Below are positions 48,491 to 57,366 of a stretch of 64,000 bases of DNA, in pieces. The notes below the pieces were generated by a model. It was not told where the DNA came from and did no database searches. It saw only the letters and a list, made by a program, of their open reading frames with translations. The position numbers and the translations under genes are program-made. This DNA is from Paraburkholderia sp. D15 (GTDB lineage: Bacteria; Pseudomonadota; Gammaproteobacteria; Burkholderiales; Burkholderiaceae). How positions within the stretch are numbered: position 1 is the stretch's first letter; the number at the start of each line of letters is the position of its first letter. Location: assembly GCF_029910215.1 (NCBI RefSeq), contig NZ_CP110395.1, positions 2,976,001 to 3,040,000 of the forward strand, in the 5' to 3' direction.

Positions 48491-49771
48491 TTATGAAGCC
48501 GGCTCGCACGCACGCTCGACCATCGCGTGCAGCAGCACGTTGGCGCCCGCCTCGATCCATTCGAAGGTCGCGTCCTCGATCTCGTTGTGGCTGATGCCGT
48601 CGACGCACGGCACGAACACCATCGACGTCGGCGCGACCTGCGACAGATAGCAGGCGTCGTGTCCCGCACCGGACACCATGTTGCGATGCGGATAACCGAA
48701 GCGTTCGGCGGCGGCGCGCACGGACTTCACGCAGGCCGCGTCGAAGGCGACCGGCGCGTAGTAAAAGATCTGTTCGAGTTCGGTTTGCAGACCGATGCCG
48801 CCGGCGATCGCGGCAACGCCTTCACGCAACGCGGCATCCATTTTCGCGAGCACCGCGTCGTCCGGATGACGGAAGTCGACGGTGAAGAACACGCGGCCCG
48901 GAATCACGTTGCGCGAGTTCGGGTGGACCTGCATCATGCCGACCGTCGCGCAGCCGAACGGCGCGTTGTCGAGACCGATCCGGTTGACCAGATCGACCAC
49001 GCGCGCGGCGCCGAGCAGCGCGTCGCGGCGGCGCGGCATCGGCGTCGGACCCGCGTGCGCTTCCTGACCCGTCAGCGTGATTTCATACCAGCGCTGACCT
49101 TGCGCATCCGTCACCACGCCGATGGTTTTCTGCTCCGCCTCGAGAATCGGCCCCTGCTCGATGTGCAGTTCGAACGCCGCGTGCAACGCACGTCCGCCGC
49201 ACGGCACGTCGCCCGCATAGCCGATCCGTTCGAGTTCGTCGCCGATGGTCTTGCCGTCCACGTCCTTGCGCGACAGGCCGTAGTCCAGCGTGAAAACGCC
49301 GGCGAACACGCCCGAGGCCACCATGGCCGGCGCGAAGCGCGAGCCTTCCTCGTTGGTCCAGATCACCACTTCGACCGGGTGCTCGGTCTCGATACCGTGA
49401 TCGTTCAAACTGCGAATCACTTCGAGACCGCCCAGCACGCCGTAGATGCCGTCGAAGCGGCCGCCGGTCGGCTGCGAATCCGCATGCGAGCCGGTCATGA
49501 CCGGCAACGCGTGCGGGTTGCGGCCCTCGCGGCGCATGAACACGTTGCCCATCCGGTCGACGCTGACCGAGCAGCCCGCCTCCTTCGCCCAGCCGACGAT
49601 CAGGTCGCGCCCCTGCTTGTCGAGGTCGGTGAGCGCGAGGCGGCACACGCCGCCCTTGGGCGTCGCGCCGATCTTCGCCATCGTCATCAGACTGTCCCAC
49701 AGCCGCTTGCCGTCGACCTTGATCGAGGTCGCGGGTTCTGCGTTCCGCAATGCTTCGGATACCGCGTTCAT
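48491..49771 (-). CDS. Zn-dependent N-carbamoyl-amino-acid hydrolase (beta-ureidopropionase-type, HyuC/AmaB family)
   Basis: Predicted 426 residues of the M20/carbamoylase family. Metal-site motifs include TGSHADSQPTGGRFDG (here the usual His-Asp site), TNEEGSRFAPA and FELHIEQGPILE, with a late His in SGAGHDACYLSQ. It releases ammonia and carbon dioxide from N-carbamoyl-beta-alanine or similar products of the hydantoinase. AAAGGAG precedes the ATG at 49771; an in-frame extension of 53 codons is unlikely. First gene of the minus-strand catabolic operon. Confidence 0.9.
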   Translation of the reverse strand: MNAVSEALRNAEPATSIKVDGKRLWDSLMTMAKIGATPKGGVCRLALTDLDKQGRDLIVGWAKEAGCSVSVDRMGNVFMRREGRNPHALPVMTGSHADSQPTGGRFDGIYGVLGGLEVIRSLNDHGIETEHPVEVVIWTNEEGSRFAPAMVASGVFAGVFTLDYGLSRKDVDGKTIGDELERIGYAGDVPCGGRALHAAFELHIEQGPILEAEQKTIGVVTDAQGQRWYEITLTGQEAHAGPTPMPRRRDALLGAARVVDLVNRIGLDNAPFGCATVGMMQVHPNSRNVIPGRVFFTVDFRHPDDAVLAKMDAALREGVAAIAGGIGLQTELEQIFYYAPVAFDAACVKSVRAAAERFGYPHRNMVSGAGHDACYLSQVAPTSMVFVPCVDGISHNEIEDATFEWIEAGANVLLHAMVERACEPAS

Positions 49772-49931
49772 TCGTCTCGCTCCTTTCGATGAACCGACAT
49801 GAAACTGGTGCACGGGTGGCGGTTTCTGGGGCGTGGCCGCACGGTGGCAGTGCACGCATCGTGGTTCGATTCGCCTCGCCGACGGGAGGCGAACCCGGGG
49901 GCAAACCCTGGGCTTCGACCGCTCTCTCAAT

Positions 49932-49949
49932 CCTGTCCAGTTGGACAGG
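49932..49949. promoter_or_regulatory. RutR-like operator between hydrolase and TetR genes
   Basis: A perfect palindrome CCTGTCCAGTTGGACAGG (7-bp arms, AGTT centre). The core CCA-NN-TGG matches the centre of the E. coli RutR box. It is the only strong palindrome in the 363-base divergent gap, about 160 bases from the hydrolase start and 185 bases from the regulator start. Confidence 0.6.
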
Positions 49950-50134
49950 TTGTAGACGATTAAGCCCGCCAGATCAATGCATTTCGTACGCCGGCAAACA
50001 CATCAAACACAGAGCGAGAAGCGTGCCATTGCAATGCAGCACGACTTTCCTCGCGACGAAGAATGCGTAGGTGAGCGACGCGTCGAGCGACTAGAATGAA
50101 GCGCGACGCGGCATGCCTGCCGCCGAAGGCAAAC

Positions 50135-50896
50135 ATGAGAGACGACGACGTGGCGGCCGGCATCACGGAAAACGACGAAACGCGCGCGCCTTTGCGGCGG
50201 CGCAAGGCGCACATTCGCGAGTCGAACGAAGCGCATCTTCTGGCGTGCGCGGAGGCGGTTTTCGCCGAGCGTGGTCTCGACGGCGCGAGCACCGCGATGA
50301 TCGCGGAACGTGCCGGCTTACCGAAGGCCAACGTGCATTACTATTTCCCGACGAAGCTCGCGCTGTATCGCCGTGTGCTGGAGGATCTGTTCGAGGACTG
50401 GCATCGCGCGGCGGATACGTTCGAATGCAGCGACGATCCGGTCGAGGCGATCGGCGGCTATGTGCGCGCGAAAATGGCGTTGTCGCGGCGCCGGCCGCTC
50501 GGTTCGAAGGTGTGGGCGAGCGAGATCATCCACGGCGCGGAGCACATGGACGACATACTCACCGGACGCGTGAAGCCGTGGCTCGACAGCCGCGTGAAAG
50601 TGATCGACGACTGGATCGCGCGCGGCCTGCTCGCGCCGGTGAACGCGCAGACGCTGATGTACATGATCTGGGCGATCACCCAGCACTACGCCGACTTCGA
50701 CGCGCAGATCCGCGCGCTGGGCGGCAAGCGCGCGCTCACGCAGAAGGCGTTCGAGGCGACGACGGAGGAGGTGGTGCGGCTCGTGATCCGGTCGTGCGGG
50801 GCGGTGTCGCCGGATGAGATGTTGCGCAGCACGGTCCTGCAATATCAGGATCCGGCCTCACCGGCTGGAGAAAAAGACTCGGAAGCTGCTGAGTGA
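50135..50896 (+). CDS. TetR-family regulator, RutR-like
   Basis: Predicted 253 residues. The N-terminal helix-turn-helix region is about residues 30-80 (HLLACAEAVFAERGLDGAS, then MIAERAGLPKANVHYYFPTK), followed by the all-helical ligand domain. RutR-type features are VWASEIIHGAEHMDDIL and the Tyr/Trp-rich IWAITQHYADF. RutR senses uracil or thymine. The gene is divergent from the pyrimidine operon and shares its operator. Starts at 50096 and 50135 are both possible; the latter has GAAGG upstream. Confidence 0.85.
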   Translation: MRDDDVAAGITENDETRAPLRRRKAHIRESNEAHLLACAEAVFAERGLDGASTAMIAERAGLPKANVHYYFPTKLALYRRVLEDLFEDWHRAADTFECSDDPVEAIGGYVRAKMALSRRRPLGSKVWASEIIHGAEHMDDILTGRVKPWLDSRVKVIDDWIARGLLAPVNAQTLMYMIWAITQHYADFDAQIRALGGKRALTQKAFEATTEEVVRLVIRSCGAVSPDEMLRSTVLQYQDPASPAGEKDSEAAE

Positions 50897-50971
50897 CCTG
50901 CTGGATACGCGTACGCTCGGCTAATGGGTATCCGTTCGTTAAAGCTATCAAGTTAGCCTGCGACCGATTTT

Positions 50972-51142
50972 CGTATCCGTACGGGAACGATAGGCACTAG
51001 AAAAGCGATTCAAACACCATTTCGTACCCGCTCGGGTACGAAACAGCACCGTACTCCCGAATTACGTCGCTTTCGTACCCGCTCGGGTACGAAACGCACC
51101 GCCAACCTTGAGATTCCGGCATAATATTCCCGAGCGGATACG
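50972..51142. promoter_or_regulatory. Four-site operator array upstream of hipBA, 51-bp period
   Basis: Palindromic sites at 50972-50989, 51023-51040, 51074-51091 and 51125-51142, each 18 bp. The centres are exactly 51 bases apart. The middle two are nearly perfect (CGTACCCGC/TCGGGTACG, extended by TTT and AAA). The first is 7/9 symmetric (CGTATCCGT/ACGGGAACG), and the last has one good half (GCGGATACG). The half site resembles the TATCC of E. coli HipB operators, though with a 4-base rather than 8-base gap between halves. The last site overlaps an AT-rich TAATAT that may be the -10 region. Confidence 0.75.
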
Positions 51143-51159
51143 AGACTGGAGTCATAACG

Positions 51160-51447
51160 GTGGAAACGGACTACGCCGTGATCGGAATGACGGACCTCGC
51201 GTTTATCGTGCGAGCCGCGCGTCTTGCCCAGAACCTGACTCGCGACGAGCTGGCCAACGTGACGGGGCTTTCCCCCAAATTCATCACTCACGTGGAAGCT
51301 GGCAAACCCACCGCACAGATTGGCAAGGTGCTGCAGCTTCTCGACGAACTGGGCGTGCGGCTACACGCGCAACCTACTACGGCCATCTCTACACCATTGA
51401 ACGAAAAGGGACGAAAACGGCGTCAGCGCACCCAACATGACAAGTAG
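51160..51447 (+). CDS. hipB: HipB-like antitoxin, XRE-type DNA-binding protein
   Basis: Predicted 95 residues from GTG with GGAG upstream. The helix-turn-helix covers about residues 13-70 (FIVRAARLAQNLTRDELANVTGLSPKFITHVEAGK). The C-terminal tail is Lys/Arg/Gln-rich (EKGRKRRQRTQHDK). It overlaps hipA by 11 bases. It should bind the upstream operators alone or with HipA and neutralise the kinase. An ATG at 51187 is possible but would cut into the first helix. Confidence 0.9.
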   Translation: METDYAVIGMTDLAFIVRAARLAQNLTRDELANVTGLSPKFITHVEAGKPTAQIGKVLQLLDELGVRLHAQPTTAISTPLNEKGRKRRQRTQHDK

Positions 51448-52732
51448 GACACTGAACATATTTGCCAATGGCGAACGGGTCGGCATGGTCGCCGACCGGG
51501 ACGATATCTGGTCTTTCGTCTACGACGCGAATTGGCTGGCGTCGCAAAACGCCTTCCCGTTATCGCCTGCGTTTCCGCTGCAAACCGAGTCATTTGTCGA
51601 CGGTTCCAGCAAACGGCCGGTGCAGTGGTTTTTCGACAATCTGCTGCCTGAAGAAAGAATGCGTACGGTGCTCGCGCGCGACGCCAAGGTCGATGAACAC
51701 GACGCATGGGGCCTGCTCTCGCACTACGGTCGTGAATCAGCCGGCGCGTTGACGTTGCTCAAGGACAGCGAGATCGAGCCAGCGGCCGGACTCCAGCCTC
51801 TGTCCTTCCAGCAACTCGAAGCACGCATCAAGGCCATGCCGGAACGGCCACTCACCGCCGCGGCGCCAAAACGTATGTCGGCCGCTGGCGCGCAACCCAA
51901 ACTGCTTGTCACGATGAAGGGCGCCCCGCCCGCGTGCGAATTGTTCGAACCGGTCGGCAACGAAGCTTCCATGCAATTGCTCAAGCCTGATGCCATGGAA
52001 ACGACCGGCTATCCGCACGCCGCCGTCAACGAGTTTTTCTGCATGCAACTCGCGCAGGCGGCTGGACTCACCGTACCGCGAACGTATTTCATCCGGGTGC
52101 CGACCGCGTGTTATCTCATCGACCGGTTCGACCGCGACACGTCGGTCGAGCCGCCACGACGCATTCATGTGATCGACGCAACCCAGTTGCTCAATTACGC
52201 CAGAACGTTCAAATACGAGCAGGTGAATGCGGAGGGATTGCAGCGAGTCATCGAGATGACCAGCACGCGGGCGTTCTCGCGCTTCGAGATATTCCGTTGG
52301 TCGATCTTCAACGTGTTGATCGGCAATGCGGACGCACACCTCAAAAACCTGTCCTTCTTCGTCACACCCTACGGTTACCAGTTAGCACCCTTCTACGATC
52401 TGGTCAGCACCGTCGTCTACCACAACAGGACTTATCAGCCGGAAAATGCAGACCACTGGCCCGATTGCGCGCTCTCGATGCCGATCGGCGAAGCCCGGTA
52501 TTTTTCCGACATGAGCCGGCCCAACATGTTGCAGTTCGCCGAAGCGCTCGGCATACGAACCCGCGGTGCGGAACAACTCCTCGACGACATGCTGCGTGTC
52601 GTGGCGGACCGCACGCCGCACACGCTCGCCAAGGTCACCGAGATTGCGAAGCCGCGCGCCGGCGAGGTGCGCTTGCTGAATTCGATCCACAAGATGCCGA
52701 TCGCAGAGATGTCGAAAGCTCTGGCGAAGTGA
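51437..52732 (+). CDS. hipA: HipA-like serine/threonine kinase toxin
   Basis: Predicted 431 residues. The N-terminal Couple_hipA domain (LNIFANGERVGMV) is followed by the kinase fold. RMSAAGAQPKLLV is the P-loop-like phosphate-binding segment, NADAHLKNLSFF holds the catalytic Asp-x-x-x-x-Asn, and LAPFYDLVST has the metal-binding Asp. All catalytic residues expected for an active HipA are present. In E. coli HipA phosphorylates glutamyl-tRNA synthetase and induces persistence; the target here is unknown. It is convergent with boxA, 24 bases away. Confidence 0.9.
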   Translation: MTSRTLNIFANGERVGMVADRDDIWSFVYDANWLASQNAFPLSPAFPLQTESFVDGSSKRPVQWFFDNLLPEERMRTVLARDAKVDEHDAWGLLSHYGRESAGALTLLKDSEIEPAAGLQPLSFQQLEARIKAMPERPLTAAAPKRMSAAGAQPKLLVTMKGAPPACELFEPVGNEASMQLLKPDAMETTGYPHAAVNEFFCMQLAQAAGLTVPRTYFIRVPTACYLIDRFDRDTSVEPPRRIHVIDATQLLNYARTFKYEQVNAEGLQRVIEMTSTRAFSRFEIFRWSIFNVLIGNADAHLKNLSFFVTPYGYQLAPFYDLVSTVVYHNRTYQPENADHWPDCALSMPIGEARYFSDMSRPNMLQFAEALGIRTRGAEQLLDDMLRVVADRTPHTLAKVTEIAKPRAGEVRLLNSIHKMPIAEMSKALAK

Positions 52733-52756
52733 TGCCGCGCACAACGCCACGCCGCC

Positions 52757-54016
52757 TCAATACGTCTCCAGATGCAAGCGCCCCTCCCGCTTCAACTTCG
52801 CCCACAGCGCGTCCCAATCCAGCCGATGCTGCTCGCCGATTTCCTTCAGCGCCTGCAGCACGCCATCCTCCATGCCCTTTAACCCGCACACGTAGATGTG
52901 CGTGTTGTCGTCCTTGAGCATCTGCGCGACATCCACCGCGCGTTCGCGCATCGCGTCCTGCACATAGCGTTTCGGTTGCCCCGGCGTGCGCGAAAACGCC
53001 AGATTGGTATCGATGAAATCCTTCGGCAGGTTCGTGAGCGGCCCGAAGTACGGCAACTCCTGCTGGGTGCGCGCCCCGAAAAACAGCATCAGCTTGCCGG
53101 TCGCCCCTTTCAGCCGACGCCGCCGGCGATACTCGGTCATCGCGCGCATCGGCGCGGAACCGGTGCCCGTGCAGATCATCAGCAGATGCGAGTTCGGATG
53201 GTTGGGCATCAGGAACGTGCTGCCGAACGGGCCGATCACGTTGACCACGTCGCCCTTCTTCAGATCGCACAGGTAGTTGGAACACACGCCGTCGATCGCA
53301 TCGCCATGGTGTTGCGACACGCGTTTGACGGTCAGCGATACGTTGTTGTAGCCGGGCCGTTCTCCATCCCGCGGGCTCGCAATCGAATACTGCCGTGCAT
53401 GATGCACGCGGCCGTCGGCGCCTGCGCCCGGCGGCAGGATGCCGATCGATTGCCCTTCCAGCACCGGAAACGGCAACGCGCCGAAATCGAGCACGATGTG
53501 ATGAATATCGCTATCGGTCGATGCATCCGTCAGCCGGTAATTGCCGACCACCGTCGCCGTGGTCGGCGCCTTGTGCGTGTACAGATTCACGTACGGCTTC
53601 GCGGCCGACCACGGCGGCACGAGCGCGCCGCGCACCGTATCCACTTCGATGCCGCCGGGGTCCACCGCATTCCCGGCTGAACCGTCTGAACCGTCTGAAC
53701 CGGCCGCCGCCTCGCCCTCGTTCGCAACCGGCAACGCCATCGTGTTCTGCTCGGGCAATACGTCCCACGTGAATTGCTCGTCGACGGGATACGCGTCGGC
53801 CTTCAGCACCGTGCGCCAGTTGTCGATCGCGCCGGTCGGGCACGGCGGCACGCACGCCATGCAGCCGTTGCAGACCTCGGCCTTGACCACGTAGTTGTTG
53901 CTGTCGTGCGTGATCGCATCGACCGGACAGGTCTCTTCGCAGGTGTTGCAGCGAATGCAGATCTCCGGATCGATCAGATGCTGCCTGAGCACGTCGATCG
54001 ATACTGGCCCGTTCAT
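52757..54016 (-). CDS. boxA: Benzoyl-CoA 2,3-epoxidase reductase component BoxA
   Basis: Predicted 419 residues. Two 4Fe-4S motifs lie at the N-terminus ([16 protein letters not shown] near 17, [16 protein letters not shown] near 48). A linker rich in Gly, Ser and Asp follows, then a ferredoxin-NADP reductase-type FAD/NADPH domain ([22 protein letters not shown]). It supplies electrons from NADPH to BoxB. GGAGG-like sequence precedes the ATG. The linker contains short repeats (GSDGSDGS), so its length may vary. Last gene of boxC-boxB-boxA. Confidence 0.95.
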   Translation of the reverse strand: MNGPVSIDVLRQHLIDPEICIRCNTCEETCPVDAITHDSNNYVVKAEVCNGCMACVPPCPTGAIDNWRTVLKADAYPVDEQFTWDVLPEQNTMALPVANEGEAAAGSDGSDGSAGNAVDPGGIEVDTVRGALVPPWSAAKPYVNLYTHKAPTTATVVGNYRLTDASTDSDIHHIVLDFGALPFPVLEGQSIGILPPGAGADGRVHHARQYSIASPRDGERPGYNNVSLTVKRVSQHHGDAIDGVCSNYLCDLKKGDVVNVIGPFGSTFLMPNHPNSHLLMICTGTGSAPMRAMTEYRRRRRLKGATGKLMLFFGARTQQELPYFGPLTNLPKDFIDTNLAFSRTPGQPKRYVQDAMRERAVDVAQMLKDDNTHIYVCGLKGMEDGVLQALKEIGEQHRLDWDALWAKLKREGRLHLETY

Positions 54017-54043
54017 GACTTCCTCCTCCCGCTGCTCGCGCGC

Positions 54044-55471
54044 TCAGTTGAAACGCACGTACTCGAAATCCACCGGCTGGCGGTTCACGCCCATCGCGGG
54101 CGGCGCGATCCAGTTGGCGAACTTGCCCGCTTCCGTGACGCGGCCCATCAACGACGCGACGAACGCGCGGTCCTCCGGCGACGCGAGCCACTTCGCTTCG
54201 TTGGCCGCCCATTCCGCTTCGCCGATCACGCGGCCGTCCGGCGAAACACGCGTGCCTGCAAACGTGCCGATCTGCCGGTTGAACGCCTTGTGCGGCACCG
54301 TCATGCGGAAATCGATGCCGGCTTTTTCCAGCACCTTGTTCCAGCGCCCGACGCCCGCCACCGAGTCCTTGATGTAATCGTCGCGCAGCACTTCGTTCAT
54401 CGCATTGAGCATCGGCACTTCGCGCTCGACCAGTTTGCCGTCCTGCACGTCGAGCAGCTTGTAGCTGTGCCCGCTCAGCCGATGATCGTCGTCGCGCTTG
54501 TTTTCTTCATAACGTCCCTTCAAACCCGAGCTATAGAACGTCGCCGCATTCGACGAATGATCCGCGCCGAACAGATCGATCGTCACCGAATAGTGGAAGT
54601 TCAGATAGCGCTGGATGGTCGGCAGATCGATCACGCCGGCCGCGCGAATCTTCGCGACGTCGTCGGTGCCGAGTTCGTTCATCACCTGCGCGGTGCGCTG
54701 AATCACGCGCGACACGCCCGATTCGCCGACGAACATGTGGTGCGCTTCTTCCGTCAGCATGAACTTCGTGGTGCGCGCGAGCGGATCGAAGCCCGACTCG
54801 GCGAGTGCGGACAACTGGAATTTGCCGTCGCGGTCGGTGAAATACGTGAACATGTAGAACGCGAGCCAGTCCGGCGTTTTTTCGTTGAACGCGCCGAGAA
54901 TGCGCGGATTGTCGTCGTCGCCGGAGCGGCGGCCGAGCAGCGCTTCGGCTTCCTCGCGGCCGTCGCGGCCGAAATAGCGATGCAGCAGATAGACCATCGC
55001 CCACAGATGACGCCCTTCTTCCACGTTCACCTGAAACAGGTTGCGCAGGTCGTACATGGACGGCGCGGTCAACCCGAGGTGCCGCTGCTGTTCGACCGAC
55101 GCCGGTTCCGTATCGCCTTGCGTGACGATGATCCGGCGCAGGTTCGCGCGATGCTCGCCGGGCACGTCCTGCCACGCGGCCTCGCCCTTGTGTTCGCCGA
55201 AATGGATCGTGCGGTCGGCGTCGCCCGGCGTCAGGAAAATCCCCCAGCGATAATCCGGCATCTTCACGTGATCGAAATGCGCCCAGCCGCCCGCGTCGAC
55301 GCTGACCGCCGTGCGCAGATAGACGTCGTAGCCGTGCGAGCCCTCGGGGCCCATATCGCCCCACCAGGACAGAAAATTCGGTTGCCATTGTTCGAGCGCG
55401 CGTTGCAGCGCGCGGTCGTCGGCGAGGTTGACGTTGTTCGGAATCTTTTCGCTGTAGTTGATCGTGGACAT
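54044..55471 (-). CDS. boxB: Benzoyl-CoA 2,3-epoxidase oxygenase component BoxB
   Basis: Predicted 475 residues beginning MSTINYSEKIPNNVNLADDR. It is a di-iron oxygenase with carboxylate/His ligands in helices (for example NVEEGRHLWAMVYLLH and TEEAHHMFVGE), and converts benzoyl-CoA to its 2,3-epoxide with oxygen and BoxA. AAGGA is upstream of the chosen ATG; a start ten codons earlier is less likely. Placed 27 bases before boxA and 97 bases after boxC. Confidence 0.96.
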   Translation of the reverse strand: MSTINYSEKIPNNVNLADDRALQRALEQWQPNFLSWWGDMGPEGSHGYDVYLRTAVSVDAGGWAHFDHVKMPDYRWGIFLTPGDADRTIHFGEHKGEAAWQDVPGEHRANLRRIIVTQGDTEPASVEQQRHLGLTAPSMYDLRNLFQVNVEEGRHLWAMVYLLHRYFGRDGREEAEALLGRRSGDDDNPRILGAFNEKTPDWLAFYMFTYFTDRDGKFQLSALAESGFDPLARTTKFMLTEEAHHMFVGESGVSRVIQRTAQVMNELGTDDVAKIRAAGVIDLPTIQRYLNFHYSVTIDLFGADHSSNAATFYSSGLKGRYEENKRDDDHRLSGHSYKLLDVQDGKLVEREVPMLNAMNEVLRDDYIKDSVAGVGRWNKVLEKAGIDFRMTVPHKAFNRQIGTFAGTRVSPDGRVIGEAEWAANEAKWLASPEDRAFVASLMGRVTEAGKFANWIAPPAMGVNRQPVDFEYVRFN

Positions 55472-55568
55472 GGTCGGTTCCTTATGCGGACTGCGCTGCA
55501 CATGGCGAGAGGCGCGTATGAAGTGGAGGCGGCGATCGGCGCGGGCGCCGTATTACGCGTGACGAAGG

Positions 55569-57239
55569 TCAGACCCGCGACACGTCGAACTGCGCCTTGC
55601 TGCCCTTGCCGTACACCTTGAGCGCGCCCTTCTCGCCCACCGCGTTCGGCCGGTTGAAAATCCAGTTCTGCCATGCGGTGAGACGCCCGAAAATGCGCGT
55701 CTCCATCGTTTCCGGACCGTTGAAGCGCAGGTTCGCTTCGAGACCGGTCAACGCATCCGGCGACATCGCCGCGCGTTCCTCCAGCGCGATGCGGATTTCG
55801 TCGGCCCAATCGATATCGTCCGGCGAGGCGGTCACGAGCCCGAGCCGTTCGGCCTCCACCGCCTTGACCGGCTGGCCGATGCGCGAGCGCACCGCGTCGA
55901 GCGGGCCGGTTTCCTCGTAGAAGCGCCGCGCGAGCCGCGATTGCCGCGTGACCATCGGATACAAACCGAAGTTGACTTCCGAGAGCGTGATGGCCGGCTC
56001 CTCGTCTTCATTCGACGGCAGCGCCGCCATGTACGTCCGGTCGCAGGCGAACGCGAGTTCGGCGAAGGTGCCGGCGAAACACGAACCCGGCTCGATCAAC
56101 GCGAACAGCGAGCGCGACGACACGTCGATGCGGGCGAACGTGCGGCGCAACAGGCCGATCGTCTCGCGTACGAACCAATGGTCCTTGTGTTCCATCAGCG
56201 TCGCGTCCACCGCGAGCAGCGCGCGGGCGTCGCCCTCGGTCTTGAACACCCAGGTGCCGACGTCGAGTTCGTTAGTGCGCATCGACAGAATCGCATCGTC
56301 GAGTTCGCGCGCGAATTGCAGCGGCCACCAGGACGTGCCGGCAGCCACGATCGCATCGAGACCGTTCGGCTGGGCCGCCTGCGGCGCGCGGGCGGTGAAG
56401 GTGGCGACGCGTTTGGCGCGATCGATCGTGACGTCGAGCGTCGCGTAGGTAAGGCCGTCGTCGCGATCAGTCCGTTCGATGCGTGTGAGCGTCACGCCGC
56501 GCGCCGCCGCGGGACGGTCGCTCTGTTGGGCGAGTTCGAGCGCGCGAGCCTGAATCGCCTGGTCGAACTGATTCGGCTTCACGACCTCGTCGACGAGTCG
56601 CCACGCTTTCGCACGCTCGCCGCGAACGCCCTCCACCACCGTGCAGAAAATATCCGCGCGATCGTGGCGCACCTTGCGCTTGTCGGTCACGCGCGTGAGG
56701 CCGCCGGTGCCCGGCAGCACGCCGAGCAACGGCACTTCAGGCAGCGACACCGACGACGAGCGGTCGTCCACCAGATAGATCTCGTCGCAGGCGAGCGCGA
56801 GTTCGTAACCGCCGCCCGCGCACGCACCATTCACGGCGGCCAGAAACTTCAGCCCCGAGTAGCGCGACGAGTCTTCGAGGCCGTTGCGCGTTTCGTTGGT
56901 GAACTTGCAGAAGTTGACCTTCCACGCATGCGTGGACAGACCCAGCATGAAAATGTTGGCGCCCGAGCAGAACACGCGGTCCTTCAGGCTCGTCAACACG
57001 ACGCTTCGCACTTCCGGATGCTCGAAGCGGATGCGCTGGATCGCATCGTGCAGTTCGATGTCGACGCCGAGGTCGTAGGAATTCAGCTTCAGCTTGTAGC
57101 CGTCGCGAATGCCGCCGTCTTCGGCGATGTCGATGCCGAGCGTCGCGACCGGACCATTGAAGCTCAGCTTCCAGTGCTTGTATTGCGAGGGATCGGTGCG
57201 GTAGTCGACCGGCGCGACGGCGGTTGCTGCTGTGGACAT
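55569..57239 (-). CDS. boxC: 2,3-epoxybenzoyl-CoA dihydrolase BoxC
   Basis: Predicted 556 residues beginning MSTAATAVAPVDYRTDPSQY. Two enoyl-CoA hydratase-like halves are visible (VLTSLKDRVFCSGANIFMLG and the oxyanion-hole stretch AAVNGACAGGGYELALACDE in the first). BoxC opens the epoxide ring hydrolytically to 3,4-dehydroadipyl-CoA semialdehyde and formate. It is first of boxC-boxB-boxA and starts 127 bases after boxR, with its own promoter and a TGCA-type inverted repeat in the gap. Confidence 0.96.
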   Translation of the reverse strand: MSTAATAVAPVDYRTDPSQYKHWKLSFNGPVATLGIDIAEDGGIRDGYKLKLNSYDLGVDIELHDAIQRIRFEHPEVRSVVLTSLKDRVFCSGANIFMLGLSTHAWKVNFCKFTNETRNGLEDSSRYSGLKFLAAVNGACAGGGYELALACDEIYLVDDRSSSVSLPEVPLLGVLPGTGGLTRVTDKRKVRHDRADIFCTVVEGVRGERAKAWRLVDEVVKPNQFDQAIQARALELAQQSDRPAAARGVTLTRIERTDRDDGLTYATLDVTIDRAKRVATFTARAPQAAQPNGLDAIVAAGTSWWPLQFARELDDAILSMRTNELDVGTWVFKTEGDARALLAVDATLMEHKDHWFVRETIGLLRRTFARIDVSSRSLFALIEPGSCFAGTFAELAFACDRTYMAALPSNEDEEPAITLSEVNFGLYPMVTRQSRLARRFYEETGPLDAVRSRIGQPVKAVEAERLGLVTASPDDIDWADEIRIALEERAAMSPDALTGLEANLRFNGPETMETRIFGRLTAWQNWIFNRPNAVGEKGALKVYGKGSKAQFDVSRV

Positions 57240-57258
57240 GGGGCGTCCCCTGACTGGA

Positions 57259-57308
57259 CGATGCAAAACTGTTTTTTGAACAATAGTGCATCGCCGTGCC
57301 CATGTAAA
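57259..57308 (-). promoter_or_regulatory. boxC promoter with overlapping inverted repeat (candidate BoxR operator)
   Basis: On the minus strand TTTACA (57308-57303), 17 bases, TATTGT (57285-57280). A 7-bp inverted repeat CGATGCA...TGCATCG (57259-57265 and 57287-57293) brackets the -10 and start region. TGCA boxes are the recognised element of the BzdR/BoxR family, so binding here would repress boxC-boxB-boxA. Confidence 0.55.
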
Positions 57309-57366
57309 GCACTTTAATGCATGTTAACGCGTAAACCCTGACGTCTCACTGCAGCCTGGGTCGGAA

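Noticed and set aside
48342..48608. 89-codon N-terminal extension of preT
   Set aside because: No ribosome-binding site, low-complexity basic sequence, and the family starts near MAIKQTGD.
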